Assembly (NCBI GenBank): GCA_009912235.1 | Contig: WNDS01000004.1 | Span: forward strand, 124,001-188,000 | DNA: 64,000 nucleotides | Direction of reading: 5' to 3' | Source of the DNA: Stenotrophomonas maltophilia | GTDB taxonomy: Bacteria > Pseudomonadota > Gammaproteobacteria > Xanthomonadales > Xanthomonadaceae | Part shown: positions 1 to 9,637 of the stretch, piece by piece | Layout: every line of letters begins with the position of its first letter | Position numbering within the stretch: the first letter of the stretch is position 1 | The notes under the pieces: model-generated | Told to the model about the DNA's origin: nothing | Databases searched by the model: none | What the model saw: the letters and a program-made list of their open reading frames with translations, nothing else | Program-made: the position numbers and the translations under genes

Positions 1-388
1 CCACGGCCAGGATCACCGCGCCGATGCGCGAATACTGGGTGATCTTGCGGCGGCCGGATTCACCTTCCTTCTGCACCGCCTTGAGGGCGGGGAAGATGTG
101 CACGGCCAGCTGCATCACGATCGATGCCGAGATGTACGGCATCACGTTCAGCGCAAAAATGCTGAAGCGGTGCAGGGCGCCGCCCGAGAACATGTTGAAC
201 ATGTCCACGATGCCGCCGCCCTGCTCCTGCATCATGGCAAGCATGGCATCGGGGTTCACGCCCGGCACCGGCACGTAGCAGCCAATGCGGTAGACGATCA
301 AAGCCCCGACGACGAACAGCAAACGTTGGCGAAGTTCGGTGAACTTGCCCATTCCGCCCGCGAGGTTTCCGATGCCAGCTTGCGCCAT
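1..388 (-). CDS. secY: Preprotein translocase subunit SecY (N-terminal part, cut by window edge)
   Basis: SecY is the central channel of the inner-membrane SecYEG translocase. Only the first 129 codons are present; the rest runs off the left edge. The visible part starts MAQAGIGNLAGG, has a first hydrophobic helix at about residues 23-42, then the plug/TM2a region (GGIVDMFNMFSGGAL) and a second helix ending before a basic cytosolic loop (SGRRKITQYSRIG). It is the last gene of the spc cluster seen here and starts 7 nt after rplO, so it is probably translated from the same mRNA. Identity is clear from sequence and position. Confidence 0.96.
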   Translation of the reverse strand, partial: MAQAGIGNLAGGMGKFTELRQRLLFVVGALIVYRIGCYVPVPGVNPDAMLAMMQEQGGGIVDMFNMFSGGALHRFSIFALNVMPYISASIVMQLAVHIFPALKAVQKEGESGRRKITQYSRIGAVILAV

Positions 389-395
389 GATGTTC

Positions 396-839
396 TTACT
401 CCATTACGCTGCCGCCGGCAGCTTCGATCGCGGCCTTGGCACCAACCGTGGCAGCGATGCCCTTCAGGGTGAATGCCTTGGTCAGTTCGCCCTTGACGAC
501 GACCTTGGCCTTCTTGGTGGTGCTGGGAACCAGCTTGGCAGCACGCAGGGCGGCGAAATCGATCTCGCCGGCCGGCAGCTTGTCCAGCTGGTACAGCAGC
601 ACTTCAGCGGTGTCCTTGGCGATCGGCGAACGGAAGCCGATCTTCGGCAGACGACGCTGCATGGGGGTCTGGCCGCCTTCGAAGCCAGCCTTGATCTTGC
701 CGCCACCCTTACGGGCGAACGAACCCTTGTGGCCGCGGCCGGCAGTCTTGCCCAGGCCCGAGCCGATACCGCGACCGACACGGGTGCGCTCGGTGCGGGC
801 GCCCGGTGCCGGGCTCAGTTGATTGAGACGCAGAGTCAT
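396..839 (-). CDS. rplO: 50S ribosomal protein L15
   Basis: uL15 binds 23S rRNA and joins the large subunit late in assembly. The 147-residue product has the family's glycine/arginine/lysine-rich N-terminal extension at about residues 20-40 (GRGIGSGLGKTAGRGHKG), which threads into rRNA, and a globular C-terminal half. Start MTLRLNQLSP. It lies 6 nt downstream of rpmD and 7 nt upstream of secY, the usual spc order. Length is normal for the family (about 144 in E. coli). Confidence 0.98.
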   Translation of the reverse strand: MTLRLNQLSPAPGARTERTRVGRGIGSGLGKTAGRGHKGSFARKGGGKIKAGFEGGQTPMQRRLPKIGFRSPIAKDTAEVLLYQLDKLPAGEIDFAALRAAKLVPSTTKKAKVVVKGELTKAFTLKGIAATVGAKAAIEAAGGSVME

Positions 840-845
840 GATCGA

Positions 846-1037
846 TTACTCCTCAACCTTGACGAGGTAGTGAACGGTATTGATCAGGCCGCGAACCTGC
901 GGGCTGTCCTTCAGTTCACGCACATCGTTAAGCTTGTTCAGGCCCAGCGCACGCACCGACAGGCGGTGACGCGACTGAGCACCACGCAGGCCGCGCACCA
1001 GGCGCACCTTTACAGTCTTGTTGGACTCATTAGCCAT
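846..1037 (-). CDS. rpmD: 50S ribosomal protein L30
   Basis: uL30 is a small 23S rRNA-binding protein of the large subunit. The 63-residue product starts [16 protein letters not shown] and has the L30 core motif ([27 protein letters not shown]). Its start codon lies inside the end of rpsE (8-nt overlap), which suggests translational coupling. rplO follows after 6 nt. The length fits the short bacterial form. Confidence 0.97.
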
Positions 1038-1572
1038 GGTTGAGTTCCTTCACCTTCTTGCCGCGCTTGGCCGCGATGCGAGCCGGCGACTGCGCAGCAG
1101 ACAGGCCCTTCACGGTGGCACGCACCAGGTTGATCGGGTTGCGCGAACCGGTGGCCTTCGCCAGCACGTTCTTCACGCCAACCGCTTCCAGCACGGCGCG
1201 CATGGCACCGCCGGCGATGACGCCGGTACCTTCGGAAGCCGGCTGCATGAACACGCGTGCAGCGCCGTGGCCATCCTTGATGGTGTGCCACAGGGTGCCG
1301 TTGTTCAGGTCAACGCTGACCAGGTTCTTGCGAGCCTGTTCCATCGACTTCTGGATGGCGACCGGGACTTCACGGGCCTTGCCGTAGCCGAAACCGACCT
1401 TGCCTTCGCCGTCGCCGACCACGGTCAGGGCGGTGAAGGTGAACTGGCGGCCACCCTTGACGGTCTTGCTGACGCGGTTGACCGCGACCAGCTTTTCGAT
1501 CATGCCGTCGTCGACTTTCTCTTCGCGGTTACGGTCGCGATCGCGACCCCGCTGCTGACGCTCTTCTGCCAT
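1030..1572 (-). CDS. rpsE: 30S ribosomal protein S5
   Basis: uS5 sits at the mRNA entry channel with S3 and S4 and affects decoding fidelity. The product has 180 residues: an N-terminal double-stranded-RNA-binding-type domain ([19 protein letters not shown] at about 25-43) and a C-terminal domain with [22 protein letters not shown]. The loop where spectinomycin-resistance changes occur in E. coli ([11 protein letters not shown]) has the wild-type sequence. It overlaps rpmD by 8 nt. Upstream, an unusually long 160-nt gap separates it from rplR. Confidence 0.98.
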
Positions 1573-1671
1573 GTTTATTCCTTGGTTGTTTGGGTATGTA
1601 CGGCTCGGGGCCGCTTATGGTTGTGGCGTGGTGCGTTGTTCCGGACAGCCACTGCAGAAGAGCGGCGCCGT

Positions 1672-1690
1672 CCAGCCTCACTCAGGCTGG
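1672..1690 (-). other. Hairpin in the rplR-rpsE gap
   Basis: In the 160-nt spacer between rplR and rpsE the minus strand reads CCAGCCT-gagtg-AGGCTGG, a perfect 7-bp stem with a 5-nt loop. No T-tract follows, so it is not a standard terminator; it may be an mRNA stability or processing element. The spacer holds no open frame worth calling. Confidence 0.45.
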
Positions 1691-1732
1691 CGAGCAGGCG
1701 GGCAGAGGGCCACAGGCCCCTACCCTTATCCC

Positions 1733-2086
1733 TTAGAACTGCAGGCCGGCTTCGCGGGCGGCTTCTGCCAGGGCCTTGATGCGGCCGTGGTAGCGGTAGC
1801 CCGAACGATCGAAGGCAACCTTCTCGATGCCGGCAGCCTTGGCGCGCTCGGCAACGATGCGGCCAACCTTGGCGGCGGCGTCGGCGTTCTTGCCGTTCTT
1901 CAGGCCTTCGATGACGTCGGACTGGGTGGTGTTGGCGGCAGCCAGCACCTTCGAGCCGTCAGCGGTGAAGACCTGGGCATACAGGTGCTGGCCGGTGCGC
2001 AGCACCGACAGGCGGGCGACGCCGAGCTCACGGATGTGGGCGCGGGTCGACTTGGCGCGACGCAGGCGGGCGATGTTCTTGTTCAT
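1733..2086 (-). CDS. rplR: 50S ribosomal protein L18
   Basis: uL18 binds 5S rRNA and helps attach it to the large subunit. The product has 117 residues from [15 protein letters not shown] to [11 protein letters not shown], matching the E. coli length of 117. The open frame extends 18 codons further upstream, but the conserved N-terminus and spacing from rplF favour the ATG at 2086. It contains the L18 core motif ([17 protein letters not shown]). It lies 85 nt downstream of rplF. Confidence 0.97.
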   Translation of the reverse strand: MNKNIARLRRAKSTRAHIRELGVARLSVLRTGQHLYAQVFTADGSKVLAAANTTQSDVIEGLKNGKNADAAAKVGRIVAERAKAAGIEKVAFDRSGYRYHGRIKALAEAAREAGLQF

Positions 2087-2171
2087 GATTTTATTCCCTG
2101 AAAGCGGAAGGTTAGGCTTTTCCCTGAGGAGTCCGCACAAGGATGTACGGGCTCTTGCGAGGGACTCGCAC

Positions 2172-2696
2172 TTACGCCTTCTTGGCTTCCTTACAGATGA
2201 TGACTTCGTCGGAGTACTTCACGCCCTTGCCCTTGTACGGTTCCGGCTTGCGGAACGCACGGATCTTGGCGGCGACTTCACCGACGACCTGCTTGTCAGC
2301 GCCCTGGACCAGGATCTCGGTCTGGGTCGGGGTGGTGATGGTGATGCCTTCCGGCGCCACGAAGACCACCGGGTGCGAGAAGCCCAGCGACAGGCTGAGG
2401 TCCTTGCCCTGCATGGCAGCACGGTAACCCACGCCGACCAGCTCCAGCTTGCGCTCGAAGCCATCGGACACGCCCTTGACCATGTTGGCCAGGATCGCGC
2501 GGACGGTACCGGTCAGCGGGATCAGTTCCGCATTCTCGGTGCTCAGGGTGGCAATGCCGTTCTCGACGTTGATGGCAATGCCGGCCGGCTTCGGCAGCGA
2601 CAGGGTGCCCTTCGGGCCCTTGACGGTGACGGACTCGGACTGGACGTTCAGTTCAACCTTACCCAGGTCGACGGGCTTTTTGGCTACGCGGGACAT
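2172..2696 (-). CDS. rplF: 50S ribosomal protein L6
   Basis: uL6 sits near the factor-binding region of the large subunit, close to the sarcin-ricin loop. The 174-residue product ([16 protein letters not shown] start) consists of two related alpha/beta domains. The conserved C-terminal rRNA-contact motif is present ([21 protein letters not shown]). It starts 18 nt after rpsH. Length and order are standard. Confidence 0.98.
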   Translation of the reverse strand: MSRVAKKPVDLGKVELNVQSESVTVKGPKGTLSLPKPAGIAINVENGIATLSTENAELIPLTGTVRAILANMVKGVSDGFERKLELVGVGYRAAMQGKDLSLSLGFSHPVVFVAPEGITITTPTQTEILVQGADKQVVGEVAAKIRAFRKPEPYKGKGVKYSDEVIICKEAKKA

Positions 2697-2714
2697 AGTT
2701 CTACTCCTTTCGCC

Positions 2715-3113
2715 TTAGGCCACGAAGCACAGGACTTCGCCGCCGACGCCCAGCTGGCGCGCCTGCGCATCAGTCATGATGCCCTTGGAGGTGGAAATGA
2801 TGGAGATACCCAGGCCGTTCATGACCTTCGGCAGCTCGCTCTTGCCGCGGTACTGGCGCAGGCCCGAACGCGAGAAGCGCTTCAGGGTCGCGATGACCGG
2901 CTTGCCTTCGAAATACTTCAGTACGATTTCCAGCTCGGACTTGTTGTTCTCGAGCGCGGTCACGCGCAGGTCGGTGATGTAACCCTCGTCCTTCAGGACC
3001 TGGGCAATCGCCACCTTGATCTTGGACGACGGCGCTTTCACCGTCTGCTTGCCCACCGCTGCCGCATTCTTGACGCGGACCAGCAGGTCGGCGATGGGAT
3101 CAGTCATGCTCAT
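2715..3113 (-). CDS. rpsH: 30S ribosomal protein S8
   Basis: uS8 binds helix 21 of 16S rRNA early in assembly. In E. coli it represses the spc operon translationally by binding its own mRNA around rplE; whether that holds here is not shown. The product has 132 residues, starting [17 protein letters not shown] and ending with the family signature ([26 protein letters not shown]). ATGs at 3113 and 3107 are both possible; the first is chosen. Unlike the usual tight packing, 253 nt separate it from rpsN, and this gap contains a terminator-like hairpin. Confidence 0.97.
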   Translation of the reverse strand: MSMTDPIADLLVRVKNAAAVGKQTVKAPSSKIKVAIAQVLKDEGYITDLRVTALENNKSELEIVLKYFEGKPVIATLKRFSRSGLRQYRGKSELPKVMNGLGISIISTSKGIMTDAQARQLGVGGEVLCFVA

Positions 3114-3257
3114 ATGAGTACCTTTGAGTGCACCGATATCCGCTTTCGCGAAAATCTGTTGTCTCCTGGAAACGGGCCAGGTCCCTTGATGCCGGCAGGC
3201 CAGTGGCCTACCCCAAAACCCAGTTTGCACAGGGCAAGACGCGGGAGTATACGCCAA

Positions 3258-3283
3258 AAGAGCCCGACTTGCGTCGGGCTCTT
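3258..3283 (-). terminator. Terminator-like hairpin between rpsN and rpsH
   Basis: The minus strand reads AAGAGCCCGAC-gcaa-GTCGGGCTCTT followed by TTGG: a perfect 11-bp GC-rich stem, 4-nt loop and a short T-run (TTTT counting the stem end). This is the shape of an intrinsic terminator, placed inside a cluster normally transcribed as one unit. A second, bulged hairpin (CCCCTGCC with GGCAGGGG) lies at about 3325-3350, just after the rpsN stop. A TATACT hexamer follows on the same strand, without a good -35 partner. Confidence 0.6.
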
Positions 3284-3366
3284 CAGGTTTTTCTGCAGGA
3301 AGGCTGAATGCCTCCTCCTGGACGCCCCCTGCCCTGTTCAGGCAGGGGTCGCAGGACCGGCTGGAA

Positions 3367-3672
3367 TTACCAGCTGGCCTTGCGCAGGCCCGGCACGTCA
3401 CCACGCATGGTGGCTTCGCGGAGCTTGTTGCGGCCCAGGCCGAACTTGCTGTACACGCCACGCGGGCGGCCAGACAGTTCGCAGCGGTTGCGGTGGCGGC
3501 TCGGCGACGAATCGCGCGGCAGCTTCGACAACTTGGTCGCGGCTTCGATCTTCTCTTCGTAAGAAGCATCCTGCGAGGACACGATCTTCTTCAGAGCAGC
3601 GCGCTTGTCAGCGAACTTCTCGGCCAGCTTCTTCCGCTTGATGTCGCGGTTGACCATGGAGGTCTTTGCCAT
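3367..3672 (-). CDS. rpsN: 30S ribosomal protein S14 (zinc-free type)
   Basis: uS14 is a head protein of the small subunit near the A and P sites. The 101-residue form with a single cysteine is the zinc-independent (C-minus) type, not the roughly 61-residue CxxC zinc type. The conserved core [22 protein letters not shown] and C-terminus GLRKASW are present. It starts 18 nt after rplE. It is the last gene before a 253-nt gap with terminator-like structure. Confidence 0.98.
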   Translation of the reverse strand: MAKTSMVNRDIKRKKLAEKFADKRAALKKIVSSQDASYEEKIEAATKLSKLPRDSSPSRHRNRCELSGRPRGVYSKFGLGRNKLREATMRGDVPGLRKASW

Positions 3673-3690
3673 TTCGGTTTCCTCGACGAA

Positions 3691-4233
3691 TCAGTTACGG
3701 AACGGGAACTTGAACGCTGCCAGCAGCGCCTTCGCTTCCGCGTCGGTCTTCGCAGTGGTGGTGATGGCGATATCCATGCCGCGGATCGCGTCGACAGCGT
3801 CGAAGTCGATTTCCGGGAAGATGATCTGTTCCTTCACACCCATGTTGAAGTTGCCGCGACCGTCGAAGGAACGACCGGAAACACCACGGAAGTCGCGCAC
3901 GCGCGGCAGCGAGATGTTGATCAGGCGATCCAGGAACTCGTACATCTTCTTGCGACGCAGCGTGGTCTTGCAGCCGATCGGCCAACCATCGCGGATCTTG
4001 AAGGATGCCACCGAGATGCGCGACTTGGTGACCACCGGCTTCTGGCCGGAGATCTTGGACATGTCGGCAACGGCGTTTTCCAGGATCTTCTTGTTGGTCG
4101 CAGCTTCGCCGACACCCATGTTCAGGGTGACCTTGACCAGCTTCGGCACCTGCATCGGATTGGTGTAGCCGAACTGCTTCATCAGCGCCGGCACCACTTC
4201 GTCCTTGTAGAACTTTTCGAGACGGGAACTCAT
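3691..4233 (-). CDS. rplE: 50S ribosomal protein L5
   Basis: uL5 binds 5S rRNA and contacts the P-site tRNA and the small-subunit head. The 180-residue product starts [21 protein letters not shown] and contains the conserved [24 protein letters not shown] region and the C-terminal [20 protein letters not shown] segment. Length matches E. coli (179). In E. coli the rplE start region is the S8 repression target; I did not identify that structure here. Confidence 0.98.
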   Translation of the reverse strand: MSSRLEKFYKDEVVPALMKQFGYTNPMQVPKLVKVTLNMGVGEAATNKKILENAVADMSKISGQKPVVTKSRISVASFKIRDGWPIGCKTTLRRKKMYEFLDRLINISLPRVRDFRGVSGRSFDGRGNFNMGVKEQIIFPEIDFDAVDAIRGMDIAITTTAKTDAEAKALLAAFKFPFRN

Positions 4234-4244
4234 CTTCTCATTCC

Positions 4245-4562
4245 TCAGGCGTCAAGCGCCTCACTGCTGGAGCGGAACACACGCAGTTTGCGTCCATCCT
4301 CCAGCACCTTGAAGCCAACGCGTTCACCCTTGCCCGAAGCCGGGTTCAGAACGTTCACGTTGGAGATATGGATCGACGCTTCACGCTCGACCACGCCGCC
4401 GGCAACACCTGCCTGCGGGTTCGGCTTGGTGTGGCGCTTGACGATGTTCACGTTGGCGACGACCACACGGTCGCCGTCGACGCGGACGATTTCGCCCTGC
4501 TTGCCCTTGTCCTTGCCGGCGTTGACGACAACCTGGTCGCCCTTCTTGATACGGTTAGCCAT
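4245..4562 (-). CDS. rplX: 50S ribosomal protein L24
   Basis: uL24 is one of the proteins that initiates 50S assembly and lies near the exit-tunnel opening. The 105-residue product begins [23 protein letters not shown], the KOW motif typical of L24. It continues with the conserved [18 protein letters not shown] stretch. It starts 18 nt after rplN and ends 11 nt before rplE. Confidence 0.98.
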   Translation of the reverse strand: MANRIKKGDQVVVNAGKDKGKQGEIVRVDGDRVVVANVNIVKRHTKPNPQAGVAGGVVEREASIHISNVNVLNPASGKGERVGFKVLEDGRKLRVFRSSSEALDA

Positions 4563-4580
4563 GATTATCTCCTGTCTCGC

Positions 4581-4949
4581 TCACAGCACTTCGGGAGCGA
4601 GCGAGACGATCTTCATGAACTTCTCCGAACGAAGTTCACGGGTCACCGGCCCGAAGATACGGGTACCGATCGGCTCCTGCTTGTTGTTCAGCAGCACGGC
4701 GGCGTTGCCGTCGAAGCGGATCAGCGAACCGTCGGCACGACGCACACCCTTGCGGGTACGCACCACGACGGCGTCGTAGACTTCGCCCTTCTTGACCTTG
4801 CCGCGCGGAATCGCATCCTTCACGGTGACCTTGATGATGTCGCCGATACCGGCGTAACGGCGCTTGGAACCACCCAGCACCTTAAAGCACATCACCTGCT
4901 TGGCACCCGAATTGTCCGCGACGTCAAGGTAGCTCTGCATCTGGATCAT
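4581..4949 (-). CDS. rplN: 50S ribosomal protein L14
   Basis: uL14 forms an intersubunit bridge with 16S rRNA and is the docking site of silencing factor RsfS in other bacteria. The 122-residue product starts [21 protein letters not shown]. It carries the family signature [20 protein letters not shown] and ends [11 protein letters not shown]. Length equals the usual 122-123. It follows rpsQ by 12 nt. Confidence 0.98.
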   Translation of the reverse strand: MIQMQSYLDVADNSGAKQVMCFKVLGGSKRRYAGIGDIIKVTVKDAIPRGKVKKGEVYDAVVVRTRKGVRRADGSLIRFDGNAAVLLNNKQEPIGTRIFGPVTRELRSEKFMKIVSLAPEVL

Positions 4950-4961
4950 GATTCAGACTCC

Positions 4962-5231
4962 TTATTCAGCCGCACGCGTGATGACTTCCACCACGCGCCA
5001 GTTCTTGGTCTTGGACATCGGAGCAATCTCGGTCACGCGGACGACATCGCCTTCCTTGCAGGCGTTGTCGGCATCGTGGGCGTGCAGCTTCGTCGAGCGC
5101 TTGATGTACTTGCCGTACAGTGCGTGCTTGACCTGACGCTCAACCAGGACAGTAACCGTCTTGTCCATCTTGTTGCTGACGACACGGCCTTCGACCGTGC
5201 GCAGCGTCTTCTTTTCGGTATTGTCGCTCAT
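4962..5231 (-). CDS. rpsQ: 30S ribosomal protein S17
   Basis: uS17 is an OB-fold protein that binds 16S rRNA early in 30S assembly. The 89-residue product ([20 protein letters not shown] start) contains the S17 signature [20 protein letters not shown] and [18 protein letters not shown] near the C-terminus. It lies 11 nt after rpmC and 12 nt before rplN. Confidence 0.98.
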   Translation of the reverse strand: MSDNTEKKTLRTVEGRVVSNKMDKTVTVLVERQVKHALYGKYIKRSTKLHAHDADNACKEGDVVRVTEIAPMSKTKNWRVVEVITRAAE

Positions 5232-5242
5232 AGCGGCCGTCC

Positions 5243-5428
5243 TTACTTCGTGCTGCCGAGCAGCGTCTTGACGCGAGCAATCTCGCGACGGACGCGGCGG
5301 ATATCGTGAGTCTTCGGCAGCTGGCCGGTGACCTGCTGCATACGGACAGAGAACTGTTCCTTACGCAGGTCGGTCAGGTGGGCCTTCAGTTCGTCAGCCG
5401 ACTTTTCACGGAGAGTTTTGAGTTCCAT
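5243..5428 (-). CDS. rpmC: 50S ribosomal protein L29
   Basis: uL29 is a small helical protein at the tunnel exit, next to L23, where chaperones and targeting factors dock. The 61-residue product is [15 protein letters not shown]... with the signature [17 protein letters not shown]. Its start codon shares one base with the rplP stop (TGATG), so the two are probably translationally coupled. Confidence 0.97.
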   Translation of the reverse strand: MELKTLREKSADELKAHLTDLRKEQFSVRMQQVTGQLPKTHDIRRVRREIARVKTLLGSTK

Positions 5429-5841
5429 CAGCGCACCGTCCGGGTTACGAAAGTGGTGGTGACCGAGAGCTTGGCGGCGGCCAGGCGGAACGCCTCGCGT
5501 GCCACGTCTTCCGTCACACCCTCGATTTCATAGATCATGCGGCCGGGCTGGATCTGGGCCACCCAGTATTCCACGTTGCCCTTACCCGAACCCATTCGAA
5601 CTTCGATGGGCTTCTTGGTGATGGGCTTGTCGGGGAACACGCGGATCCACATCTTGCCGCCGCGCTTGACGTAGCGGCTGATCGAGCGGCGGGCCGCTTC
5701 GATCTGACGCGCGGTCAGCTGACCGTGGGCGGTTGCCTTCAGGCCGTACTCGCCGAAGCTGACAGCGTTGGCGCTCCAGCTCAGGCCGTCGTTACGGCCC
5801 TTGTGCACCTTGCGGTACTTGGTTCGCTTGGGTTGCAACAT
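5428..5841 (-). CDS. rplP: 50S ribosomal protein L16
   Basis: uL16 organises the A-site tRNA-binding region and is needed late in 50S assembly. The 137-residue product starts [19 protein letters not shown] and contains the conserved [20 protein letters not shown] and [14 protein letters not shown] motifs, including the arginine region hydroxylated by YcfD/RoxA in E. coli. It lies 5 nt after rpsC and its stop overlaps the rpmC start by one base. Confidence 0.98.
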   Translation of the reverse strand: MLQPKRTKYRKVHKGRNDGLSWSANAVSFGEYGLKATAHGQLTARQIEAARRSISRYVKRGGKMWIRVFPDKPITKKPIEVRMGSGKGNVEYWVAQIQPGRMIYEIEGVTEDVAREAFRLAAAKLSVTTTFVTRTVR

Positions 5842-5846
5842 TGTCG

Positions 5847-6581
5847 TTACCTCGCTTCACGAGCCGGGCGCTGACGGTCACCACGGTCGCCGCGATCGTT
5901 ACGATCGTTGCGCGACGGGGTGTCGTCCTGCTTTTCCTGGCCAACCTGGGAGAAATCGAAGACCTCGCCCTTGTAGATCCAGACCTTGATGCCGATGATG
6001 CCGTAGGTCGTCTTGGCTTCAGCGAAGCCGTAGTCGATGTCGGCACGCAGCGTGTGCAGCGGCACGCGGCCTTCGCGGTACCACTCCGAACGGGCGATTT
6101 CTGCGCCGTTGAGGCGGCCACCGACGTTGACCTTGATGCCCAGGGCACCCAGGCGCATCGCGTTGCCGACCGAGCGCTTCATGGCGCGGCGGAACATGAT
6201 GCGACGCTCCAGCTGCTGCGCGATCGATTCGGCAACCAGCTGTGCGTCCAGCTCGGGCTTGCGCACTTCGGTGACGTTGATGTGCGCCGGGACGCCCATC
6301 ATCTCGCTCACTTCCTTGCGCAGCTTCTCGATGTCCTCACCGCGCTTGCCGATCACCACGCCCGGACGGGCGGTGTGGATCGTCACGCGAGCGGTCTTGG
6401 CCGGACGCTCGATCAGGATCTTGCTGATGCCGGCCTGAGCCAGCTTCTTGCGCAGCATTTCGCGCACTTTCAGGTCGGCTGCCAGGTAACCGGCGAACTC
6501 GGCCTTGTTTGCGTACCACTTGGAGTTCCAGTCCTTGGCAATACCCAGGCGGATACCAAACGGATGAACTTTATGACCCAT
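5847..6581 (-). CDS. rpsC: 30S ribosomal protein S3
   Basis: uS3 lines the mRNA entry tunnel and contributes to the ribosomal helicase with S4 and S5. The 244-residue product has an N-terminal KH-type domain ([18 protein letters not shown] at about residues 60-77) and a C-terminal S3 domain ([20 protein letters not shown]). A charged Arg/Asp-rich tail ([21 protein letters not shown]) makes it slightly longer than the 233 residues of E. coli. Confidence 0.98.
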   Translation of the reverse strand: MGHKVHPFGIRLGIAKDWNSKWYANKAEFAGYLAADLKVREMLRKKLAQAGISKILIERPAKTARVTIHTARPGVVIGKRGEDIEKLRKEVSEMMGVPAHINVTEVRKPELDAQLVAESIAQQLERRIMFRRAMKRSVGNAMRLGALGIKVNVGGRLNGAEIARSEWYREGRVPLHTLRADIDYGFAEAKTTYGIIGIKVWIYKGEVFDFSQVGQEKQDDTPSRNDRNDRGDRGDRQRPAREAR

Positions 6582-6599
6582 GATCTTTTCCTTATCCGC

Positions 6600-6935
6600 T
6601 TACTTGGCGGCGCCCACAACCACAGTGATGTGGCTGGTGCGCTTGAGGATGCGGGTACCGCGGCCTTTCGCCCGCGCCATGAAACGCTTCAGGGTCGGAC
6701 CCTCATCAACCATGATGGTCTGAACCTTCAGCTCGTCGACGTCGGCGCCCTGGTTGTTTTCGGCGTTTGCAATAGCCGACTCCACCACCTTCTTGATCAG
6801 GTGGGCAGCCTTCTTGTCCGAAAACTTCAGCAGGTTGACCGCACGCTCGGCCGGCAGACCGCGCACCTGGTCAGCGACCAGACGTGCCTTCTGCGGGGAG
6901 ATGCGCGCAGTGCGCAGGATGGCTTTCGCTTCCAT
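6600..6935 (-). CDS. rplV: 50S ribosomal protein L22
   Basis: uL22 has a long beta-hairpin lining the peptide exit tunnel; changes in that hairpin affect macrolide susceptibility in other bacteria. The product has 111 residues from [16 protein letters not shown]. An in-frame ATG two codons upstream (6941) sits only 2 nt from the GGAG ribosome-binding site. The ATG at 6935 has 8-nt spacing and the conserved N-terminus, so it is preferred. Signature [20 protein letters not shown] at the C-terminus. Confidence 0.96.
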   Translation of the reverse strand: MEAKAILRTARISPQKARLVADQVRGLPAERAVNLLKFSDKKAAHLIKKVVESAIANAENNQGADVDELKVQTIMVDEGPTLKRFMARAKGRGTRILKRTSHITVVVGAAK

Positions 6936-6947
6936 TGTCATCTCTCC

Positions 6948-7217
6948 TTACTTGCCCGACTTCTTGTCACCACCGTGACCCTTGAAGGTCCGGGTGATGG
7001 CAAATTCGCCGAGCTTGTGGCCGACCATGTTCTCGTTGACGAGAACCGGAATGTGGTTCTTGCCGTTATGAACGGCGATGGTGACGCCTACCATTTCCGG
7101 CAGGATCATCGAACGACGCGACCAGGTCTTGATCGGACGCTTGCTACCCGCAGCGGCAGCCACCTTTGCAACCAGGTGGTGATCGACAAACGGGCCCTTC
7201 TTGAGTGAACGTGCCAT
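6948..7217 (-). CDS. rpsS: 30S ribosomal protein S19
   Basis: uS19 sits in the head of the small subunit and contacts L5 and A-site tRNA. The 89-residue product ([19 protein letters not shown] start) carries the family signature [26 protein letters not shown] as two adjoining blocks. It starts 6 nt after rplB and ends 12 nt before rplV. Confidence 0.98.
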   Translation of the reverse strand: MARSLKKGPFVDHHLVAKVAAAAGSKRPIKTWSRRSMILPEMVGVTIAVHNGKNHIPVLVNENMVGHKLGEFAITRTFKGHGGDKKSGK

Positions 7218-7223
7218 GGTCGA

Positions 7224-8051
7224 TTAGCCCCTACGATCGCGGACGATGAACTGCTGAGTGCGCTTGTTCTTGCGCGTCTTGTATCCCTTGGTCGGGACAC
7301 CCCACGGGGTGACCGGATGCGGGTTACCCTGGCCGGCCTTGGCCTCACCACCACCGTGCGGGTGGTCAACCGGGTTCATGGCAGCACCACGAACGGTCGG
7401 GCGGACGCCGCGCCAACGCTTGGCACCGGCCTTACCCAGCTTTTCCAGGTTGTGCTCGTCGTTGCCGACTTCGCCGATGGTGGCGCAGCACTCGACCGGC
7501 ACCTTGCGCATTTCACCCGAGCGCAGGCGCATGGTGGCGTAGATGCCTTCACGTGCAACCAGCTGCACGGCAGCACCGGCGGCGCGAGCGATCTGTGCAC
7601 CCTTGCCCGGCTTCAGTTCGATGCCGTGAATGGTGGTACCGACCGGGATGTTGCGCAGCGGCAGGGTGTTGCCCGTCTTGATCGGGGCGTCCGAACCAGC
7701 GATCACCTGATCACCAGCCTTCAGACCCTTCGGGGCGATGATGTAGCGGCGCTCGCCGTCGACGTAGCACAGCAGGGCGATGTGGGCGGTGCGGTTCGGA
7801 TCGTATTCGATGCGTTCCACGCGCGCCGGGATGCCCAGCTTGTTGCGCTTGAAGTCGATGATGCGGTAGTGCTGCTTGTGGCCACCACCGACGTGACGGG
7901 TGGTGATGCGGCCGTGGTGGTTACGACCACCGGACTTGCTCTGCGACTCGACCAGCGCGGCGTGCGGAGCACCCTTGTGCAGATCGGGGGTAACCACACG
8001 CACGGCCGAACGGCGGCCGGGGGAGGTTGGCTTGAATTTCATCAATGGCAT
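7224..8051 (-). CDS. rplB: 50S ribosomal protein L2
   Basis: uL2 is the most conserved large-subunit protein, needed for subunit association and close to the peptidyl transferase centre. The 275-residue product has the N-terminal OB-like and SH3-like domains. The C-terminal signature [20 protein letters not shown] contains the conserved histidine (E. coli His229 region). Start [15 protein letters not shown]; an internal ATG three codons on is an alternative start. Confidence 0.98.
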   Translation of the reverse strand: MPLMKFKPTSPGRRSAVRVVTPDLHKGAPHAALVESQSKSGGRNHHGRITTRHVGGGHKQHYRIIDFKRNKLGIPARVERIEYDPNRTAHIALLCYVDGERRYIIAPKGLKAGDQVIAGSDAPIKTGNTLPLRNIPVGTTIHGIELKPGKGAQIARAAGAAVQLVAREGIYATMRLRSGEMRKVPVECCATIGEVGNDEHNLEKLGKAGAKRWRGVRPTVRGAAMNPVDHPHGGGEAKAGQGNPHPVTPWGVPTKGYKTRKNKRTQQFIVRDRRG

Positions 8052-8061
8052 GGGATGTACC

Positions 8062-8361
8062 TCAGGCCTTGGCCGTTACATCGATCGACTGGCCATCGGC
8101 CAGACGAACGTACGCCTTGCGCCAATCGCCGCGGCGGCCAGCACGGTTACGGAAGGACTTGTTCTTGCCCTTGACGTTGACCACGTTGACGGCCTCGACC
8201 TTGACGTCGAACAGCTGCTCTACCGCGGCCTTCACGTCGGCCTTGGTCGCTTCGTTCGAGATTTCGAAGACATACTGGTTGGAGAGTTCCTGCAGGCGCG
8301 CGGTCTTTTCGGAGACACGCGGGGCACGCAGCACGCTGAAGATTTTTTCGTTGCTGTTCAT
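8062..8361 (-). CDS. rplW: 50S ribosomal protein L23
   Basis: uL23 surrounds the exit tunnel and is the main docking site for trigger factor and SRP. The product has 99 residues from [19 protein letters not shown]. The ATG at 8361 overlaps the rplD stop as ATGA and has GAGGAG at suitable distance; a GTG three codons upstream would also read but is less likely. The conserved C-terminal half ([20 protein letters not shown]) is the exposed globular region. Confidence 0.95.
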   Translation of the reverse strand: MNSNEKIFSVLRAPRVSEKTARLQELSNQYVFEISNEATKADVKAAVEQLFDVKVEAVNVVNVKGKNKSFRNRAGRRGDWRKAYVRLADGQSIDVTAKA

Positions 8362-8963
8362 GCCAGCCACTCCTCGACCTTCTTGACCGCGTCAGCGGTG
8401 ATGACGACCGTGTCGGCACCGACCAGCGACACCGGGTCCAGGCCCTGGACGTCACGCACTTCCACGTAGGGAACGTTGCGCGCCGACAGGTACAGGTGCT
8501 CGGAGGCTTCTTCAGTGACGATCAGCGGGCGCTTGCCCACTTCCAGGCCGGCCAGCTTGGCGATTAGACCCTTCGTGCTGGTCGCTTCGACATCGAAGGA
8601 CTCCACGATGGTCAGACGGCCCTGACGGTTCAGCTCGGACAGGATCGCGCACATGGCGGCACGGTACTGCTTACGATTGACCTTCTGCTCGAAGCTGCGC
8701 GGCTTGGCCGCGAAGGTGACACCGCCGCCGACGAAGATCGGAGCCGTCAGTGCGCCATGACGCGCGCCGCCGCCCTTCTGCTTCTTCGACTTCTTGGTGG
8801 TACCTGCCACTTCGGAGCGAGTCTTCTGCGCCTTGGTGCCGGCGCGACCGGCGTTGCGGTAAGCAACGACGACCTGGTGGACCAGATCTTCGCTGAAATC
8901 GCGACCGAACACGGCGTCGGAGACCGAGACCTTGTTATTGCTACCCGTGATAACGAGTTCCAT
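8358..8963 (-). CDS. rplD: 50S ribosomal protein L4
   Basis: uL4 reaches into the exit tunnel with an extended loop. In E. coli it also represses the S10 operon by attenuation and translation block at the leader. The product has 201 residues from [16 protein letters not shown]. An ATG two codons earlier is too close to the AAGGAG site. The extended loop (about residues 45-95) contains [20 protein letters not shown]. The stop codon overlaps the rplW start (ATGA). Confidence 0.96.
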   Translation of the reverse strand: MELVITGSNNKVSVSDAVFGRDFSEDLVHQVVVAYRNAGRAGTKAQKTRSEVAGTTKKSKKQKGGGARHGALTAPIFVGGGVTFAAKPRSFEQKVNRKQYRAAMCAILSELNRQGRLTIVESFDVEATSTKGLIAKLAGLEVGKRPLIVTEEASEHLYLSARNVPYVEVRDVQGLDPVSLVGADTVVITADAVKKVEEWLA

Positions 8964-8975
8964 CGTCATCTCTCC

Positions 8976-9626
8976 TTATGCCTTGCTCGCCGGACGGACG
9001 ATCACGTCGCCATCCGCCGCGCCAGGAACGGCGCCGCGAACTGCGATCAGACCGCGCTCGACGTCGACCTTGACCACTTCCAGGTTCTGGGTGCTCTGCT
9101 GCACCGCGCCCATATGGCCCGACATCTTCTTGCCCGGGAAAACACGACCCGGGGTCTGGCGCTGACCCAGCGAACCCGGCGCGCGATGCGACAGCGAGTT
9201 ACCGTGGGTTGCATCGCCCATACGGAAGTTGTAGCGCTTGATGGTGCCCTGGAAACCCTTACCCTTGGTGACACCCTGGACGTCGACGAACTGGCCGACT
9301 TCAAAGATGTCCGCCTTGACTTCGCCACCGACGGCGAAATCGCCGAGCTGGGCGTCTTCAACGCGGAATTCCCACAGGCCACGACCCGCTTCCACCTTCG
9401 CCTTGGCGAAGTGGCCGGCTTCCGGCTTGTTGACCAGGGCGGCACGACGTGCGCCGACGGTCACCTGCACGGCGCTGTAGCCGTCGGTTTCGACGGTCTT
9501 GATCTGCGCGATGCGGTTCGGGGTTGCTTCGATCAGGGTCACCGGGATGGAACGGCCATCTTCGGTGAAAACGCGGCTCATGCCAGCCTTGCGGCCCACG
9601 AAGCCCAACGAATACTTCTTCGTCAT
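8976..9626 (-). CDS. rplC: 50S ribosomal protein L3
   Basis: uL3 binds near the 3' end of 23S rRNA and is an early assembly protein. The 216-residue product starts [20 protein letters not shown]. It contains the loop motif [23 protein letters not shown] that approaches the peptidyl transferase centre; the glutamine in this loop is methylated by PrmB in E. coli. It follows rpsJ by 11 nt. Confidence 0.98.
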   Translation of the reverse strand: MTKKYSLGFVGRKAGMSRVFTEDGRSIPVTLIEATPNRIAQIKTVETDGYSAVQVTVGARRAALVNKPEAGHFAKAKVEAGRGLWEFRVEDAQLGDFAVGGEVKADIFEVGQFVDVQGVTKGKGFQGTIKRYNFRMGDATHGNSLSHRAPGSLGQRQTPGRVFPGKKMSGHMGAVQQSTQNLEVVKVDVERGLIAVRGAVPGAADGDVIVRPASKA

Positions 9627-9637
9627 GGTCGTAGTCC

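Noticed and set aside
3140..3569. Long N-terminal extension of S8 in the rpsH frame
   Set aside because: It would run through the intergenic hairpins and into rpsN; the S8 family starts at MSMTDPIAD.
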